This document shows positions 32,912-43,044 of a DNA stretch of 64,000 nt, one piece after another. The notes under the pieces are model-generated. The model searched no databases and had not been told where the DNA came from. It saw nothing but the letters and a program-made list of their open reading frames with translations. Made by a program: the position numbers and the translations under genes. Each line of letters starts with the position of its first letter. The stretch's first letter is position 1. The stretch comes from Sphingomonas suaedae (GTDB lineage Bacteria; Pseudomonadota; Alphaproteobacteria; Sphingomonadales; Sphingomonadaceae), in assembly GCF_007833215.1 (NCBI RefSeq), contig NZ_CP042239.1, positions 3,160,001 through 3,224,000 on the forward strand, read 5' to 3'.

Positions 32912-34053
32912 TGTCGGAAAGCGCAGGCGAAAAGACACAAGCCCCAACACCCAAGCGCAAGCAAAAGGCGCTGGACGATGGCGACCTCATCAAATCGCGG
33001 GATTTCGGTGCGGCGCTGATCGTGCTGCTCGGGTGCGGGTGGATGGTGCTGATGGGGCCGCAGCTGCTCGCCGCGATCCGCGAGGTCATGTCCGCCAGCT
33101 TCAGTTTCGGGCGCGACGATATCGAGAATTTCCAGCCCTGGAAGCCGCTGGCCATTGCCGGATGGAAGCTCGCGCCCTCGCTTGGCGCGCTGCTTGCGGT
33201 GACGTTGGTCGGCGCGGTGTTCAGCCAGGCGGCGCTCGGCGCGCTGCGCTTCAACGGCAAGCTGCTGGCGCCCAAGGGCAATCGCATCAATCCCGGATCG
33301 GGCCTGAAACGCATCTTCGGTCCGAACGGCTGGATCGAGCTCGGCAAGTCGCTGCTCAAGGTCATCCTGCTCGGCGGCATGGGTGCCTGGATGCTGTGGA
33401 GCGCGGCGGGGCCGACCATGGGGCTGGTCTCGTCCGATCTCGGCACGGCGGTGAAGTCGCTGGGCGATACCTTCGCGACGCTGATCTTCGTGATGGCGGG
33501 CGGATTGCTGCTGATCGCGGGCGTCGATCTGCCGATCCAGATCTTCCGCCATATGCAACGGCTCAAGATGAGTTTTCAGGAGGTAAAGGACGAGCACAAA
33601 CAGACCGAGGGCTCGCCCGAGGCTAAGGCGGCCCGCCGCCAGCGGCAGCGCGAGCTGGCCAAGGGCGGGATGCGCAAGGCGATGGCAACCGCGCATGTCG
33701 TGCTCACCAATCCGACCCATTTCTCGGTCGCGCTGCGCTATGACGCGGGCAAGGATCAGGTGCCGGTGGTGGTCGCCAAGGGGCGCGGCGAGATCGCGCT
33801 GGCGATCCGCGAACTGGCCGACGAGCTGGCGGTGCCGCGCATCGAACTGCCCCCGCTCGCCCGCGCCATCTATTTCACCAGCCGCGAGGGACAGGAGATT
33901 CGCGACGACCTCTATATGGCCGTCGCGACGGTGCTCGCCTTCGTCTTCGGCCTCGACAAGCGCGCCGGGTCGCAGCTGCCGCAGGTCACCGTTCCGCCGA
34001 CCGCACAATTCGACGAGGAAGGCCGCCAGATTGACCTTAAGGGTAGGGCGTGA
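32911..34053 (+). CDS. flhB: Flagellar export switch protein FlhB
   Basis: 380 residues. Four membrane helices, then a cytoplasmic domain with the autocleavage motif N-P-T-H in V-L-T-N-P-T-H-F-S-V-A-L (about residues 266-277). Cleavage there allows the change from rod/hook to filament export on FliK's signal. The N-terminal S-E-S-A-G-E-K-T-Q-A-P-T-P-K-R is typical. Confidence 0.97.
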   Translation: MSESAGEKTQAPTPKRKQKALDDGDLIKSRDFGAALIVLLGCGWMVLMGPQLLAAIREVMSASFSFGRDDIENFQPWKPLAIAGWKLAPSLGALLAVTLVGAVFSQAALGALRFNGKLLAPKGNRINPGSGLKRIFGPNGWIELGKSLLKVILLGGMGAWMLWSAAGPTMGLVSSDLGTAVKSLGDTFATLIFVMAGGLLLIAGVDLPIQIFRHMQRLKMSFQEVKDEHKQTEGSPEAKAARRQRQRELAKGGMRKAMATAHVVLTNPTHFSVALRYDAGKDQVPVVVAKGRGEIALAIRELADELAVPRIELPPLARAIYFTSREGQEIRDDLYMAVATVLAFVFGLDKRAGSQLPQVTVPPTAQFDEEGRQIDLKGRA

Positions 34054-34083
34054 TGGCCGTTAACCCGATCAGAGGGGGGCGAC

Positions 34084-35520
34084 ATGGCCATTGAATCGAT
34101 CGCCAAGACGATTGGTACCGGGTCGGGCATCGACACGACCGCGCTCGTCCAGAGCCTGGTCGATGCGCAGTTCGAGCCGAAGAATGCGCAGATCACCGCG
34201 CGCGAAGAAAAGCTCACCGCCCAGATTACCGCCGCCTCGACGCACAAGGCGAATATCACCGGCTTTGCCAGCGCGCTCACCACGCTGACGCGCGGCGGCA
34301 CGCTGTCCACCCAGCCGACCAGTTCGAACAGTGCGATCCTGGGCGTCTCGCGCCTTGCCGGTGCCGATCTCGCCAATCTCAACGCCAAGGTCGAGGTGCG
34401 CCAGCTTGCCGCCGCGCAAAGCGCCGCATCGGCGCCGGTCGCCGATCGCACGGCGGCGGTAGGACAGGGCGTGCTCACGCTTACTCTCGGCACCGCGACG
34501 GTCGTCGATGGAACGATGACCGGCTTCGTACCCGGCGAAGGCGATCCGGTCGCCATCGCCATCGGTCCTGAGGATGCGAGCCTCGACGGCATCGCCGCAA
34601 AGATCAACGCCGCCAATGCCGGGGTCACCGCCAGCATCCTGACCGATGCGGACGGCGCACGGCTGGTCATCAAGGGCGCAAGCGGCGAGGAACGCGCCTT
34701 CACGCTCGCCGCGACCGAGACGGTGGGACAGGAAGGGCTGGCCGCGCTCGCGGTTGGCGTGGGCGCGACCGGCACGACGATCGGCAGCGCCGCTTCCGAT
34801 GCGATCGTCGCGATCGACGGGGTCGCGCTGCGGCGTGATTCGAACAGTATTTCCGATCTGGTGCCCGGCGTGCGGCTCGACCTCGCCGCGGCCCAGCCGG
34901 GAACGATCATATCGATCGGCAAGTCGTTGCCGACCTCCGCGCTGATCCAGGCCGCGCAGGATTTCGTCGCGACCTATAACGAGATGCTGTCGGGGCTGAA
35001 CGTCGATCTCGATCCGATGGGCGGCGCGCTGCGCGCCGACAGCGCAGCGAAGACGCTCAAGCGCCAGCTGCAACAGCTCACCGTCGCGCAGATCACCAGC
35101 GGCGCGAACGGCACCCCGACGACGCTCGCGCAGATCGGCATCCGCACCGAACGTGACGGATCACTGACCGTCGATACCACTGCGCTCACCCGCGCGCTGG
35201 TCGATTATCCCGATGCAGTCGAAAAGATGTTCGCCGAACCGGTGGGTTCGTCCGCAACCGCAAATGGCGTCGCGGGCGCGCTCAACGCCATCGCGACCGA
35301 AGCGGCGAGCACCGTCCGCGGGCTTGGTGCCAGCGAGCTCAGCTATTCGCGCAGCAAGACCGATCTCGCCGACGCCAAGGCCGACGCGCTGGAGGCGGCG
35401 GAGTCGCTGCGTACCCGGATGACCCGCCAGTTCGCGACGATGGATGCCAAGGTCGCGGCGTACAAATCGACCATGACCTTCCTCGAGAATCAGGTCGATG
35501 CATGGAACAAGCAGGATTGA
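34084..35520 (+). CDS. fliD: Filament cap protein FliD
   Basis: 478 residues, normal for FliD. N-terminal G-T-G-S-G-I-D-T-T-A-L-V-Q-S-L-V-D-A-Q and the C-terminal coiled coil (L-R-T-R-M-T-R-Q-F-A-T-M-D-A-K-V-A-A-Y-K-S-T) are clear signatures. The cap folds flagellin at the filament tip. AGAGGGGGG lies before the ATG. Confidence 0.95.
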   Translation: MAIESIAKTIGTGSGIDTTALVQSLVDAQFEPKNAQITAREEKLTAQITAASTHKANITGFASALTTLTRGGTLSTQPTSSNSAILGVSRLAGADLANLNAKVEVRQLAAAQSAASAPVADRTAAVGQGVLTLTLGTATVVDGTMTGFVPGEGDPVAIAIGPEDASLDGIAAKINAANAGVTASILTDADGARLVIKGASGEERAFTLAATETVGQEGLAALAVGVGATGTTIGSAASDAIVAIDGVALRRDSNSISDLVPGVRLDLAAAQPGTIISIGKSLPTSALIQAAQDFVATYNEMLSGLNVDLDPMGGALRADSAAKTLKRQLQQLTVAQITSGANGTPTTLAQIGIRTERDGSLTVDTTALTRALVDYPDAVEKMFAEPVGSSATANGVAGALNAIATEAASTVRGLGASELSYSRSKTDLADAKADALEAAESLRTRMTRQFATMDAKVAAYKSTMTFLENQVDAWNKQD

Positions 35521-35524
35521 TGCG

Positions 35525-35923
35525 ATGCGCTTTCCCATGCACCTCAGCACCGATGCGGCCGCCACCTATCGCTCGATCGATGCGGTGGGGCGGACGGCGA
35601 CCGCCGATCCGCACCAGCTGGTCGAACTGATGTACAAGGAATGTGTCGCGGCACTCCGCTCCGCCGCATTCGCCACCGAAAAGCGCCAGCTGTCGGTCAA
35701 GAGCGAGCGGATCGCGCGTGCCACCGCGATCCTGTTCGCGCTCGAAGGCGGGCTTGATTTCGAGCGTGGTGGCGATGTGTCCCGCACGCTGGCGACGCTC
35801 TATCACGGGCTGCGCGCCCAGATCGTTCAGGCGAGCCTTGGCCGTGACCCGACGCCGTTCCGCGCGGTCGCCGACGATCTTGAGGAAATCGCCGGGGCAT
35901 GGAGCCAGGCGCGGGCGGCGTAG
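35525..35923 (+). CDS. fliS: Flagellin export chaperone FliS
   Basis: 132 residues from ATG 35525, helical throughout, with Y-R-S-I-D-A, D-P-H-Q-L-V-E-L-M-Y-K-E and L-A-T-L-Y-H-G-L-R-A-Q-I, all FliS-like. It binds the flagellin C-terminus before export. AGGA stands eight bases upstream inside the fliD end. It is the last gene of the fli operon; a family B palindrome follows. Confidence 0.92.
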   Translation: MRFPMHLSTDAAATYRSIDAVGRTATADPHQLVELMYKECVAALRSAAFATEKRQLSVKSERIARATAILFALEGGLDFERGGDVSRTLATLYHGLRAQIVQASLGRDPTPFRAVADDLEEIAGAWSQARAA

Positions 35924-35968
35924 GTTTATCGCATCCGGTAGCGAGACCCGTTTCAGCTTCGCTGAAGC

Positions 35969-36048
35969 GGCACCGGCCCTCTCCCCCACCCGGCCACCCA
36001 TAGAATACACTGCCGTTGGGTGACCGGGTGGGGGAGCGGGACGGTGCC
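35969..36048. repeat. Long palindromic repeat, family B copy 3 (inverted)
   Basis: Same element as copy 1 but reversed: its centre ATAGAATACACTG is the complement of CAGTGTATTCTAT in copy 1, and its right flank (to 36067) resembles copy 1's left flank. The flank includes the last codons of the TonB receptor gene. It separates the convergent fliS and receptor genes. Confidence 0.8.
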
Positions 36049-36050
36049 GC

Positions 36051-38090
36051 CTAACCAAAAACGAGACTAAGGCCGATCCACAGCGTGCGCGGGGTAGCGC
36101 GTTCGACCACGCCGGTGCCGCTCACTCCGGTTTCGACCTGCGTGTCCGTGAGATTCTCGCCGCGCAACTCCAGTCCGAAGCGCTCGGTGAGCGGCAGGCT
36201 CAGCCGTGCGTCGAAGGTCAGCGCGTCGGCGAGCGCGCGACCGTTGAGATCGTCCTCGAACTGTGCCGCAGCGTAGCGCGCGGTAACCGACCCGCCCGCG
36301 CGTTCGCCGCGATAGCCGAGGCTGGCCGAAAGCTGATGCGGCGCGGTCTGGGCGGGACGCATCCCGTCCAGCGCTGCCGCCGCGCCCGACGCCTTCACCC
36401 GCGCATCGGTATAGGCCCAGGACGCGCGCGCCCGCCACGGTCCCGCCTGCCAGCGCAGATCGATCTCCACCCCGCGCGCGTCGATCGCATCGAGATTCAG
36501 CCGCTGGCGATAGGCGCCGCCGGCCGGAACGAAGCCGACCCCGGGAAAACTGCCCGGGCCGGTCGCCAGCGTCACATTGCCGATCGCATTGTCCAGCCGG
36601 TTGAGAAACCCGGTCGCGCGCAGACTGAGCCCGGTAGCCGGGGTCAGATCGACCCCGATCTCGACTCCGCGCAGTCGCTCGGGATCGAGCAGGGCATTGG
36701 CGGCGGTGGCATCGGTCCCGGCGCGGAACGGGCGGTAGAGTTCATTGAGGGTGGGCAGCCGCCAGCCTGTATATCCCGCTGCGCGCAGCGTGACGGCGTC
36801 ATCCGCGCGCCAGGCGACGCCCGCCCGCCCGCTCGCTTCCCACCCGCTGCGATCGGAAAACTGCGTATCGGTAAGCGGAAGGCCGCCCGCCAGCGGCGCC
36901 TCGAACAGGCTGCCGTCGCGGATCGCCCAGCGATCGATCCGCCCGCCTCCGCTCAGCGTCCAGTCGCCACGCTCGACGCTCAGATCGGCGAAGGCGCCGG
37001 TAGTGTCGCTCGCGCCGCCCGCGCTGCGCCGCCGGGTCGGGCTGCCCGCCACGAAGCTGTACAGCTCCTGGGTCCGCCCGCGCACGCTGCGCAGATCCGC
37101 GCCGATACGCAGCGTCACGCCCGATCCCAGCGGCGGTTCGATCTCGATCCGCGCGCCATGGCCGCTTGCCGGGACATGCTGGTCGAGCACCGCGCTCGCC
37201 GTGTCGCGGGTTGCATCGACGCTGGCGAAGCCGCTCGAAAAGTCGCGATGCTGGAGAAAGGCGAGCGCCGACCAGCGCCACGTGCCGCGTCCGACGAGGC
37301 GAAGGCTGGCATCCGTCCCCTTGCTGTCGACGGGCGTGAAGGCGGTGCCGCGTTCGCGCGAATCGGCGAAGGCGGAGAGATTGGTCTGAAGTTCCACCCC
37401 CGATGCGACAGAAGCGACGCCACGTAGCGCCAGGCTGGCCTGGCGATAGGGTGCCGCACGGTCGGCAGCGCCGCGATCCTCCGCCACGGTCGGGGTGAAG
37501 CCGTCGCCGCGCGCGAACTGGGCCGCAACCGTCACCTCGCCTGCGCCGAGCCGGGTGCCGCCCGTCGCGACCAGATCGATCGACTCTCGGCTCCCATACC
37601 AGCCGGTCAGCGCCAGCGGTCCCAGTTCGTCTGCGCTCGCGCTGGTCAGTTCGACCGTGCCGACGAGCGCACCTGCGCCATGATAGCCGCTTCCCCCGCC
37701 CCGGGTGACGCGGATCCCGGCCAGCCGCTGGGGCAGATAGGCGGGAAAGGGGACCCAGCCGCCGAACGGATCGGCCTGGGGCACCCCATCGAGCACGAGC
37801 AGTGCGCGGCTCGAGGCATTGCCGCCGATCCCGCGCAGGCTGATTCCCTGCGCGGTCGGATGCGAAGACCGCGAATCGGCGCGCCGGAACTGCGCGATGC
37901 CCGCGACATCGCGCAGCACGTCCTCGATCCGGCCGCTCGCGCTCTCCTCGATCCGCTCCCGATCGATTTCGGCCACGGCATAGGCGGCGTCGCCCGGCGG
38001 GGCGTCGAGCCCGCGCCCGGTGACGATGATCTCCTGCGCGGCGGTGGGAAGGGGCAAGGCGAGGAGGAGCAGGAGGGGCGCGCCCCTCAT
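36051..38090 (-). CDS. TonB-dependent outer-membrane receptor
   Basis: 679 residues. Signal peptide (R-G-A-P-L-L-L-L-L-A-L-P-L-P ending T-A-A-Q), plug domain with I-E-D-V-L-R-D-V-A-G-I and G-I-S-L-R-G-I-G-G-N-A-S-S-R-A-L-L-V-L-D-G-V-P, then a long beta barrel. The TonB box is probably E-I-I-V-T-G. The ligand is unknown (siderophore, cobalamin or carbohydrate). The start overlaps the maiA stop (ATGA), so it is the last gene of the pyrE-acpS-lepB run. Confidence 0.9.
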   Translation of the reverse strand: MRGAPLLLLLALPLPTAAQEIIVTGRGLDAPPGDAAYAVAEIDRERIEESASGRIEDVLRDVAGIAQFRRADSRSSHPTAQGISLRGIGGNASSRALLVLDGVPQADPFGGWVPFPAYLPQRLAGIRVTRGGGSGYHGAGALVGTVELTSASADELGPLALTGWYGSRESIDLVATGGTRLGAGEVTVAAQFARGDGFTPTVAEDRGAADRAAPYRQASLALRGVASVASGVELQTNLSAFADSRERGTAFTPVDSKGTDASLRLVGRGTWRWSALAFLQHRDFSSGFASVDATRDTASAVLDQHVPASGHGARIEIEPPLGSGVTLRIGADLRSVRGRTQELYSFVAGSPTRRRSAGGASDTTGAFADLSVERGDWTLSGGGRIDRWAIRDGSLFEAPLAGGLPLTDTQFSDRSGWEASGRAGVAWRADDAVTLRAAGYTGWRLPTLNELYRPFRAGTDATAANALLDPERLRGVEIGVDLTPATGLSLRATGFLNRLDNAIGNVTLATGPGSFPGVGFVPAGGAYRQRLNLDAIDARGVEIDLRWQAGPWRARASWAYTDARVKASGAAAALDGMRPAQTAPHQLSASLGYRGERAGGSVTARYAAAQFEDDLNGRALADALTFDARLSLPLTERFGLELRGENLTDTQVETGVSGTGVVERATPRTLWIGLSLVFG

Positions 38091-38725
38091 TGCGGTTTGG
38101 CCCAGTCCGGGCTGGCAGCGACGAAGGCGTCCAGTGTGCCCGCCGCCGCATCGGCTGCGACCAGCGTCGGGAAGGCGTCGAGCGGCGTGTCGAACCGGCG
38201 CGCATTGTACATCTGGGGAACCAGAAAGACGTCTGCGATATTCGGTGCGGTGCCGCCCAGGAACGGGCCGGGCGCGGCATTGGCCGCGGCCATCGCCTCA
38301 AGCGCGGTGAAGCCCTCGCCGATCCAGTGACGATACCAGTCGGCCTTTGCCGCCTCGTCCGCGCCGAACTGCGACTCGAGCCGCTTGAGCACGCGCAGAT
38401 TGTTGAGCGGGTGGATGTCGGCGGCGATGCTCAGTGCCATCGCCATGGTCGCGGCGCGCGCCAGCGGGTCGAGCGGGATCAGACGCGGCTCGGGATAGGT
38501 CGCATCGAGCCATTCGATGATCGCCAGGCTCTGGCTCAGCACCCGTCCGCCGCCGATATCGAGCGCGGGGACGAAGCCCTGGGGATTGCGCGCGAGATGC
38601 GCGTCGCTGCGCTGGTCACCCTTTACCAGATGCACTTCGCGCCGCTCATGCGGCACGTCCTTGAGGTTTAGCGCAATGCGAACGCGATAGGCGGCGCTCG
38701 ATCGGAAATAATCGTAGAGTATCAT
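38087..38725 (-). CDS. maiA: Maleylacetoacetate isomerase, GST family
   Basis: 212 residues, normal length. The zeta-class GST motif S-S-A-A-Y-R-V-R-I-A-L-N-L-K (about residues 9-22) with the SSxxxRVRIAL pattern, N-P-Q-G-F-V-P-A-L and S-Q-S-L-A-I-I-E-W-L-D are all present. It would isomerise maleylacetoacetate to fumarylacetoacetate with glutathione in tyrosine breakdown. Other genes of that pathway are not nearby, so a different zeta-GST role is possible. Overlaps both neighbours by four bases. Confidence 0.88.
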   Translation of the reverse strand: MILYDYFRSSAAYRVRIALNLKDVPHERREVHLVKGDQRSDAHLARNPQGFVPALDIGGGRVLSQSLAIIEWLDATYPEPRLIPLDPLARAATMAMALSIAADIHPLNNLRVLKRLESQFGADEAAKADWYRHWIGEGFTALEAMAAANAAPGPFLGGTAPNIADVFLVPQMYNARRFDTPLDAFPTLVAADAAAGTLDAFVAASPDWAKPQ

Positions 38726-39852
38726 GCGTTGGCGGACTCCGGTTCGGAGGCGAGGGGGTCGGGGGCGGGGCCGTCATCCCCATCGCGTCCAAAGCCCGCC
38801 GCGATCGCTTGTTCCGAACGGCGCTCCAGCGCGACCTTGATCATCGCCACGATCGGGTCGGCCAGTGCAAGGCCGAGAAAGCCGAACAATGTGCTCATCA
38901 AGATCTGCGACGAGACGGTGAGCGCCGGGGGCATATCGACGGTGCGTTTGGCGACGAGCGGAAGCAGCACATAGCCGTCGAATGTCTGCACCCCGAAATA
39001 GATGGCGATCGCCCACAGACCCTCGGTCGGTCCCGCGCTGAAGCCCACCGCGACCATCAGCACGCCTGAGATGAACGCGCCGATATTGGGGATGAAGGCG
39101 AGCATACCGGTGAGGATGCCCAGCAGCAGCGCCATCGGCACCCCGGCAATCGACAGAAGAATCCAGGTAACGATCCCTTCAAACACCATGCCGAGCAGGC
39201 GCCCGGCGAGCAGAATCCGCATGGTGCGCGCCATCCGGGCGACGGTGATCGCAAACTGGTCGCGCGATCCCATGGGCACCATCCATTGCAGGCCGCGCTC
39301 GTACAGACGCGGCTCCATCGCGACGAACAGGCCGATGACGAGGACGAGGAAAAAGCTGGCGATCGCGCCCAGTGCGCCGCCGATCAGCGACGTGACCCGA
39401 CCCACCGACCCCAGCGCCTGCTGCGCCAGCCCGGCAAGATCCTGCGCGCCCGGAACGATGCCGAGTTCGGTCAGCCATGCGCCGATGCGCAGCGCCTGCG
39501 CCTCCAGCGTCGCGCGCAACTGTTCGGCCTGGGTCGCGATCTCGACCCCGGTAAGGTAGAAAACGCCGCCGATAAAGGCGACCACCGCGATCACGACGAT
39601 GCTGAGCGCCAGCCCGCGCGGGATCGGGATATAGCGACGGATCAGCCTTGCCCCGCCGTCCAGCATCGATGCGACGACGAGTCCCGCAAAGATCAACAGC
39701 AGCGGCTGGATCAGCAGAACAACCAGCGCGACGGCGATGGCGAGGCCGAACCATACCGATGCGCGCCGCATCTCCGCGCGCATCACCGGATCGCGCATTT
39801 CGTTGGGGCCGGGGGACCGGGTGACATTCACATCGTCCCGCGCGTCGCTCAC
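38722..39852 (-). CDS. AI-2E family (PerM-like) membrane transporter
   Basis: 376 residues from GTG 39852, which has a strong GGAGGAATAAGG site. About seven or eight membrane helices; the late conserved block contains F-I-P-N-I-G-A and V-Q-T-F-D-G-Y-V-L-L-P. The family includes the TqsA autoinducer-2 exporter and other permeases; the substrate here is unknown. An upstream ATG at 40029 is in frame but lies in lepB. It starts five bases after lepB ends. Confidence 0.85.
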   Translation of the reverse strand: MSDARDDVNVTRSPGPNEMRDPVMRAEMRRASVWFGLAIAVALVVLLIQPLLLIFAGLVVASMLDGGARLIRRYIPIPRGLALSIVVIAVVAFIGGVFYLTGVEIATQAEQLRATLEAQALRIGAWLTELGIVPGAQDLAGLAQQALGSVGRVTSLIGGALGAIASFFLVLVIGLFVAMEPRLYERGLQWMVPMGSRDQFAITVARMARTMRILLAGRLLGMVFEGIVTWILLSIAGVPMALLLGILTGMLAFIPNIGAFISGVLMVAVGFSAGPTEGLWAIAIYFGVQTFDGYVLLPLVAKRTVDMPPALTVSSQILMSTLFGFLGLALADPIVAMIKVALERRSEQAIAAGFGRDGDDGPAPDPLASEPESANA

Positions 39853-39856
39853 CGCC

Positions 39857-40729
39857 TTATTCCTCCGGGCGATCAGGATGGAGCGAATTGCCCGCCCGGC
39901 CCGATCGGAAGGATCCGGCCCAGCTGAGCGGGTTCCAGCTTGCGCTGCCGTCCAGGCTGAAGGTGATGAATTCGGCGCGGCCGCCGATATTTTCGATCGG
40001 CACCGCGCCGCCCAGCCCGCTCTGCGCAATCGTCATGCGGCTGTCGGCGCTGTTGTCGCGATTGTCGCCCATCAGCCAGACATGGCCCGCCGGAACGCGC
40101 AACGGCGCGAAATTGTCCGCCGTGGTCGGACCGATGTCGATCGTGTCGTAGCTGGCGCCATCCGGCAACGTCTCCCGCACGATCTGGACATTGCACACCA
40201 GCGCTCCGGTTGCGTCGCGGCCCAGCGCGCCGGGATAATGGTCCGGATCGCACTTCAGATTGTCGTCGACCTTGAGCGCACGCATTCCCAGCCGCTCGCG
40301 CTCCACCGCCTTGCCGTTGATATAGAGAATCCCGCCATGCATCTCGACAAGATCGCCCGGCAGGCCGATCACGCGCTTGATATAATCGGTGCGCGCATCG
40401 GTCGGCGTGACGATGACGATGTCGCCGCGCTTGGGCAGGCTGCCGAACAGCCGTCCGTCGATAAAGGGGAGGATATGGAAGGTCGGGGTGACGTAGCTAT
40501 AGCCATAGGGATATTTGGTCACCACCAGCCGATCGCCGACGAGCAGCGCGGGCATCATCGATTCCGACGGGATGTAGAAGGGCTTGGCGACCAGGCTGTG
40601 GAATCCGAGCACCGCAAGGACGAGCCAGAAAATGCCGCGCGCCTCGGCCCACCAGTCGGTCCCGGTCCGGCGGTGTTCGTCCTCGCCCTTCAACGCCAGC
40701 TCCTCGGCCATGCCCGTCCCGTTCCTCAT
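39857..40729 (-). CDS. lepB: Signal peptidase I
   Basis: 290 residues. One N-terminal membrane helix, then the catalytic serine in I-P-S-E-S-M-M-P and lysine in [12 protein letters not shown], and the conserved [11 protein letters not shown]. It removes Sec signal peptides, including those of FlgH and FlgI here. The ATG overlaps the acpS stop. A shorter start at 40711 is possible. Confidence 0.95.
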   Translation of the reverse strand: MRNGTGMAEELALKGEDEHRRTGTDWWAEARGIFWLVLAVLGFHSLVAKPFYIPSESMMPALLVGDRLVVTKYPYGYSYVTPTFHILPFIDGRLFGSLPKRGDIVIVTPTDARTDYIKRVIGLPGDLVEMHGGILYINGKAVERERLGMRALKVDDNLKCDPDHYPGALGRDATGALVCNVQIVRETLPDGASYDTIDIGPTTADNFAPLRVPAGHVWLMGDNRDNSADSRMTIAQSGLGGAVPIENIGGRAEFITFSLDGSASWNPLSWAGSFRSGRAGNSLHPDRPEE

Positions 40730-41136
40730 TCCGCCGCCCGGGGCAACGCCTCGATCACCACTAGCGCCTGTGCCCAGGGATGGTCATCGGTGAGCGTCAG
40801 ATGCACCTTCACGACGTGACCGGGCGGGGTCATCGCGTCAAGCCGCGCCTTTGCCCCGCCGGTCAGCGCCAGGGTCGGCGCGCCCGACGGCGCATTGACC
40901 ACGCCGATGTCGCGCATGAACACGCCGGATTTGAATCCGGTCCCCACCGCCTTGGAAAAAGCCTCTTTGGCGGCGAACCGCTTCGCGAGCGTTGCGGCAT
41001 AGCCCATCGGCCGCCGCGCCGCCTTGCGCAATTCGACATCGGTGAAGACGCGTTGTTCGAAGCGCATTCCGAACCGGTCGAGCGATGACTGGATGCGCTC
41101 GATGTTGCAGAGGTCGGAGCCGATGCCGATGATCAT
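40726..41136 (-). CDS. acpS: Holo-[acyl-carrier-protein] synthase
   Basis: 136 residues. [14 protein letters not shown] holds the metal-binding aspartate (residue 8) and [13 protein letters not shown] the second metal-ligand glutamate, as in AcpS. It transfers the phosphopantetheine arm of CoA to acyl carrier protein. It heads the acpS-lepB part of the unit behind a REPIN-like repeat. Confidence 0.95.
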   Translation of the reverse strand: MIIGIGSDLCNIERIQSSLDRFGMRFEQRVFTDVELRKAARRPMGYAATLAKRFAAKEAFSKAVGTGFKSGVFMRDIGVVNAPSGAPTLALTGGAKARLDAMTPPGHVVKVHLTLTDDHPWAQALVVIEALPRAAE

Positions 41137-41152
41137 GACGGCACCGCCGTTG

Positions 41153-41230
41153 CCCCGGCGAAAGCCGGGGTCTGGTGCGTCAGGCCGTTCGCTCTGAAAC
41201 GGGAGATCCCGGCTTTCGCCGGGATGACGG
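41153..41230. repeat. REPIN-like palindrome, family A copy 2
   Basis: Two hairpin arms facing each other: CCCCGGCGAAAGCCGGGG (41153-41170) and TCCCGGCTTTCGCCGGGA (about 41207-41224), the latter followed by TGACGG as in copy 1 (TGACGA). Between pdxJ and acpS. Confidence 0.85.
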
Positions 41231-41242
41231 AGTTTCCAGTCC

Positions 41243-41971
41243 TCACCGCGCTTCGTCCATCAGGTCGCGCATCCGCTTTACCACCGGCGCCAGCCCGTCG
41301 AAGATCGCCTCGCCGATCAGAAAATGGCCGATATTGAGTTCGGCGAGCTGCGGGATCGCCGCGATTGGCACGACATTGTCGAAGGTCAGGCCGTGCCCCG
41401 CATGAACCTCGATCCCGTTCTTAGCGGCCAGCGCGGCGGCGTCGGCGATGCGGCGCAGCTCGGCGGTGCGCGCCTCGCCCTCCAGCTCGCAATAACGGCC
41501 GGTATGAAGCTCCACGACCGGCGCGCCGAGCCGGATCGCCGCCTCGATCTGTGCGGGATCGGGTTCGATGAACAGCGACACGCGGATATTCGCGCCCCTG
41601 AGTTCGGACACCATCGGTGCGAGCACATTATGCTGCCCCGCCGCATCCAGCCCGCCCTCGGTCGTGCGCTCCTCGCGCCGTTCGGGCACGATGCAGGCGG
41701 CGTGCGGGCGGTGACGCAGCGCGATTGCCAGCATCTCGTCGGTCGCCGCCATTTCGAGGTTCAGCGGGATCGTCAGTTCGGTCGCCAGCCGGGCGATATC
41801 GTCATCGGTGATGTGCCGTCGATCCTCGCGCAGATGCGCGGTGATCCCGTCTGCTCCCGCCTCCGCCGCCAGCAAAGCCGCACGCACCGGATCGGGATAG
41901 CCGCTGCCCCGCGCATTCCGCACGGTGGCGACATGATCGATGTTCACGCCCAGGCGCAGATGGCCGCTCAT
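41243..41971 (-). CDS. pdxJ: Pyridoxine 5'-phosphate synthase
   Basis: 242 residues from ATG 41971. [29 protein letters not shown] and P-L-N-L-E-M-A are signature blocks of PdxJ, which condenses 1-deoxyxylulose-5-phosphate with 3-amino-2-oxopropyl phosphate to form vitamin B6. The start overlaps the preceding hydrolase stop by ATGA. pdxJ followed by acpS is a common order in proteobacteria. Confidence 0.96.
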   Translation of the reverse strand: MSGHLRLGVNIDHVATVRNARGSGYPDPVRAALLAAEAGADGITAHLREDRRHITDDDIARLATELTIPLNLEMAATDEMLAIALRHRPHAACIVPERREERTTEGGLDAAGQHNVLAPMVSELRGANIRVSLFIEPDPAQIEAAIRLGAPVVELHTGRYCELEGEARTAELRRIADAAALAAKNGIEVHAGHGLTFDNVVPIAAIPQLAELNIGHFLIGEAIFDGLAPVVKRMRDLMDEAR

Positions 41972-43044
41972 TCCCGAATCCTCTTGCCGCACGCTGCGGC
42001 ACTCAACAGATCATGCGAAAAGCCGGTGCCCTGCCACACCTCGCCAAAGTCGAACGGCGCGCGGTCGGAAAAGGCGATCACGGCGCGACCGATCTCGGGC
42101 AGGATGAAGTTGCGCACCTCGACCCCGCCGACCCCGCCGCGTCGCTCGATGATTCGGACCGGCTTGTCACAACCCTTGAGCGGGGCCTCGAACGCCCATT
42201 GCCCCAGCGCCATATAGCCCAGGGCAGGATCGCCCTTCCACAGCACGGCCAGCGCGTCCTTTGGGAGCAGCGTCCCGTCCATCAGCGCCAGATCGAATCT
42301 GGCGAGAGCGTCGACCGATCCATACAGCCCGGCCGCCGCGCCGTAGCTCGCCAGATCGATCGCGGGTTCCGGCTTGCCCTCGATCATGCCGATGCGGGTA
42401 TAGCGCTCGCCGGGATAGGCGGCGAGGAAATCGATCTTCAGCGGCCTGGCGATGCGCTGCTCGACCAGCGCGGCCCAGGGCGTGCCGGTCACCGCCTCCA
42501 GCAGCGCGCCCAACACCGAATAGTCGCAATTATTGTACGACCAGTCGCCGCCCGGCGCGCCCTTGACCGGTCCCGCGCAATAGCCGGCCAGCGGATCGCG
42601 GCTGCCGGCGTAGCCGGGCTGATAATAGGACGGAAAGCCGCCGGTCCCTACCGGGCTGTCGTCCGGATTGGGCAGGCCGGAGCGGTGCTGGAGCAGCTGG
42701 CGGACCGTCACCGTCGCGGCATTGGCGCTGCGAAATCCGGGGAGATAGGCGGCGATCGGGCGGTCGAGCTCGACTCGTCCAGCGACGACTTCCTGCATCA
42801 CCAGTACGGCGACGACCTGTTTGGTGACCGACGCCCAGCGCCAGGTCGCGCCGTCCTCGCCCCCGCGCGCGGGCTGCGGGAGCGTCCCGACCCAACCCCA
42901 GCCGCCGCCCTGCGCATCGGCGATCCGGATATCACCGCTGAATTCCGACGCCTCGACCAACGCGTCCACTGCTTGTGCGTCGATCGGGGGCGCCGTCTGC
43001 GCCGTTGCTGCCTGCAGCAGCAGCGCGGCGAGCGCTATCTTCAC
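41968..43044 (-). CDS. Secreted serine hydrolase, beta-lactamase class C family
   Basis: 358 residues from GTG 43044 (GTGA overlap with pyrE). Signal peptide ([15 protein letters not shown]). The catalytic S-x-x-K is S-V-T-K in [10 protein letters not shown], and the Y-x-N element is in W-S-Y-N-N-C-D-Y-S. Specificity unknown. Only distantly similar by eye to the class C-type hydrolase at 14605-15741. A long upstream reading frame overlaps pyrE and is not used. Confidence 0.85.
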   Translation of the reverse strand: MKIALAALLLQAATAQTAPPIDAQAVDALVEASEFSGDIRIADAQGGGWGWVGTLPQPARGGEDGATWRWASVTKQVVAVLVMQEVVAGRVELDRPIAAYLPGFRSANAATVTVRQLLQHRSGLPNPDDSPVGTGGFPSYYQPGYAGSRDPLAGYCAGPVKGAPGGDWSYNNCDYSVLGALLEAVTGTPWAALVEQRIARPLKIDFLAAYPGERYTRIGMIEGKPEPAIDLASYGAAAGLYGSVDALARFDLALMDGTLLPKDALAVLWKGDPALGYMALGQWAFEAPLKGCDKPVRIIERRGGVGGVEVRNFILPEIGRAVIAFSDRAPFDFGEVWQGTGFSHDLLSAAACGKRIRE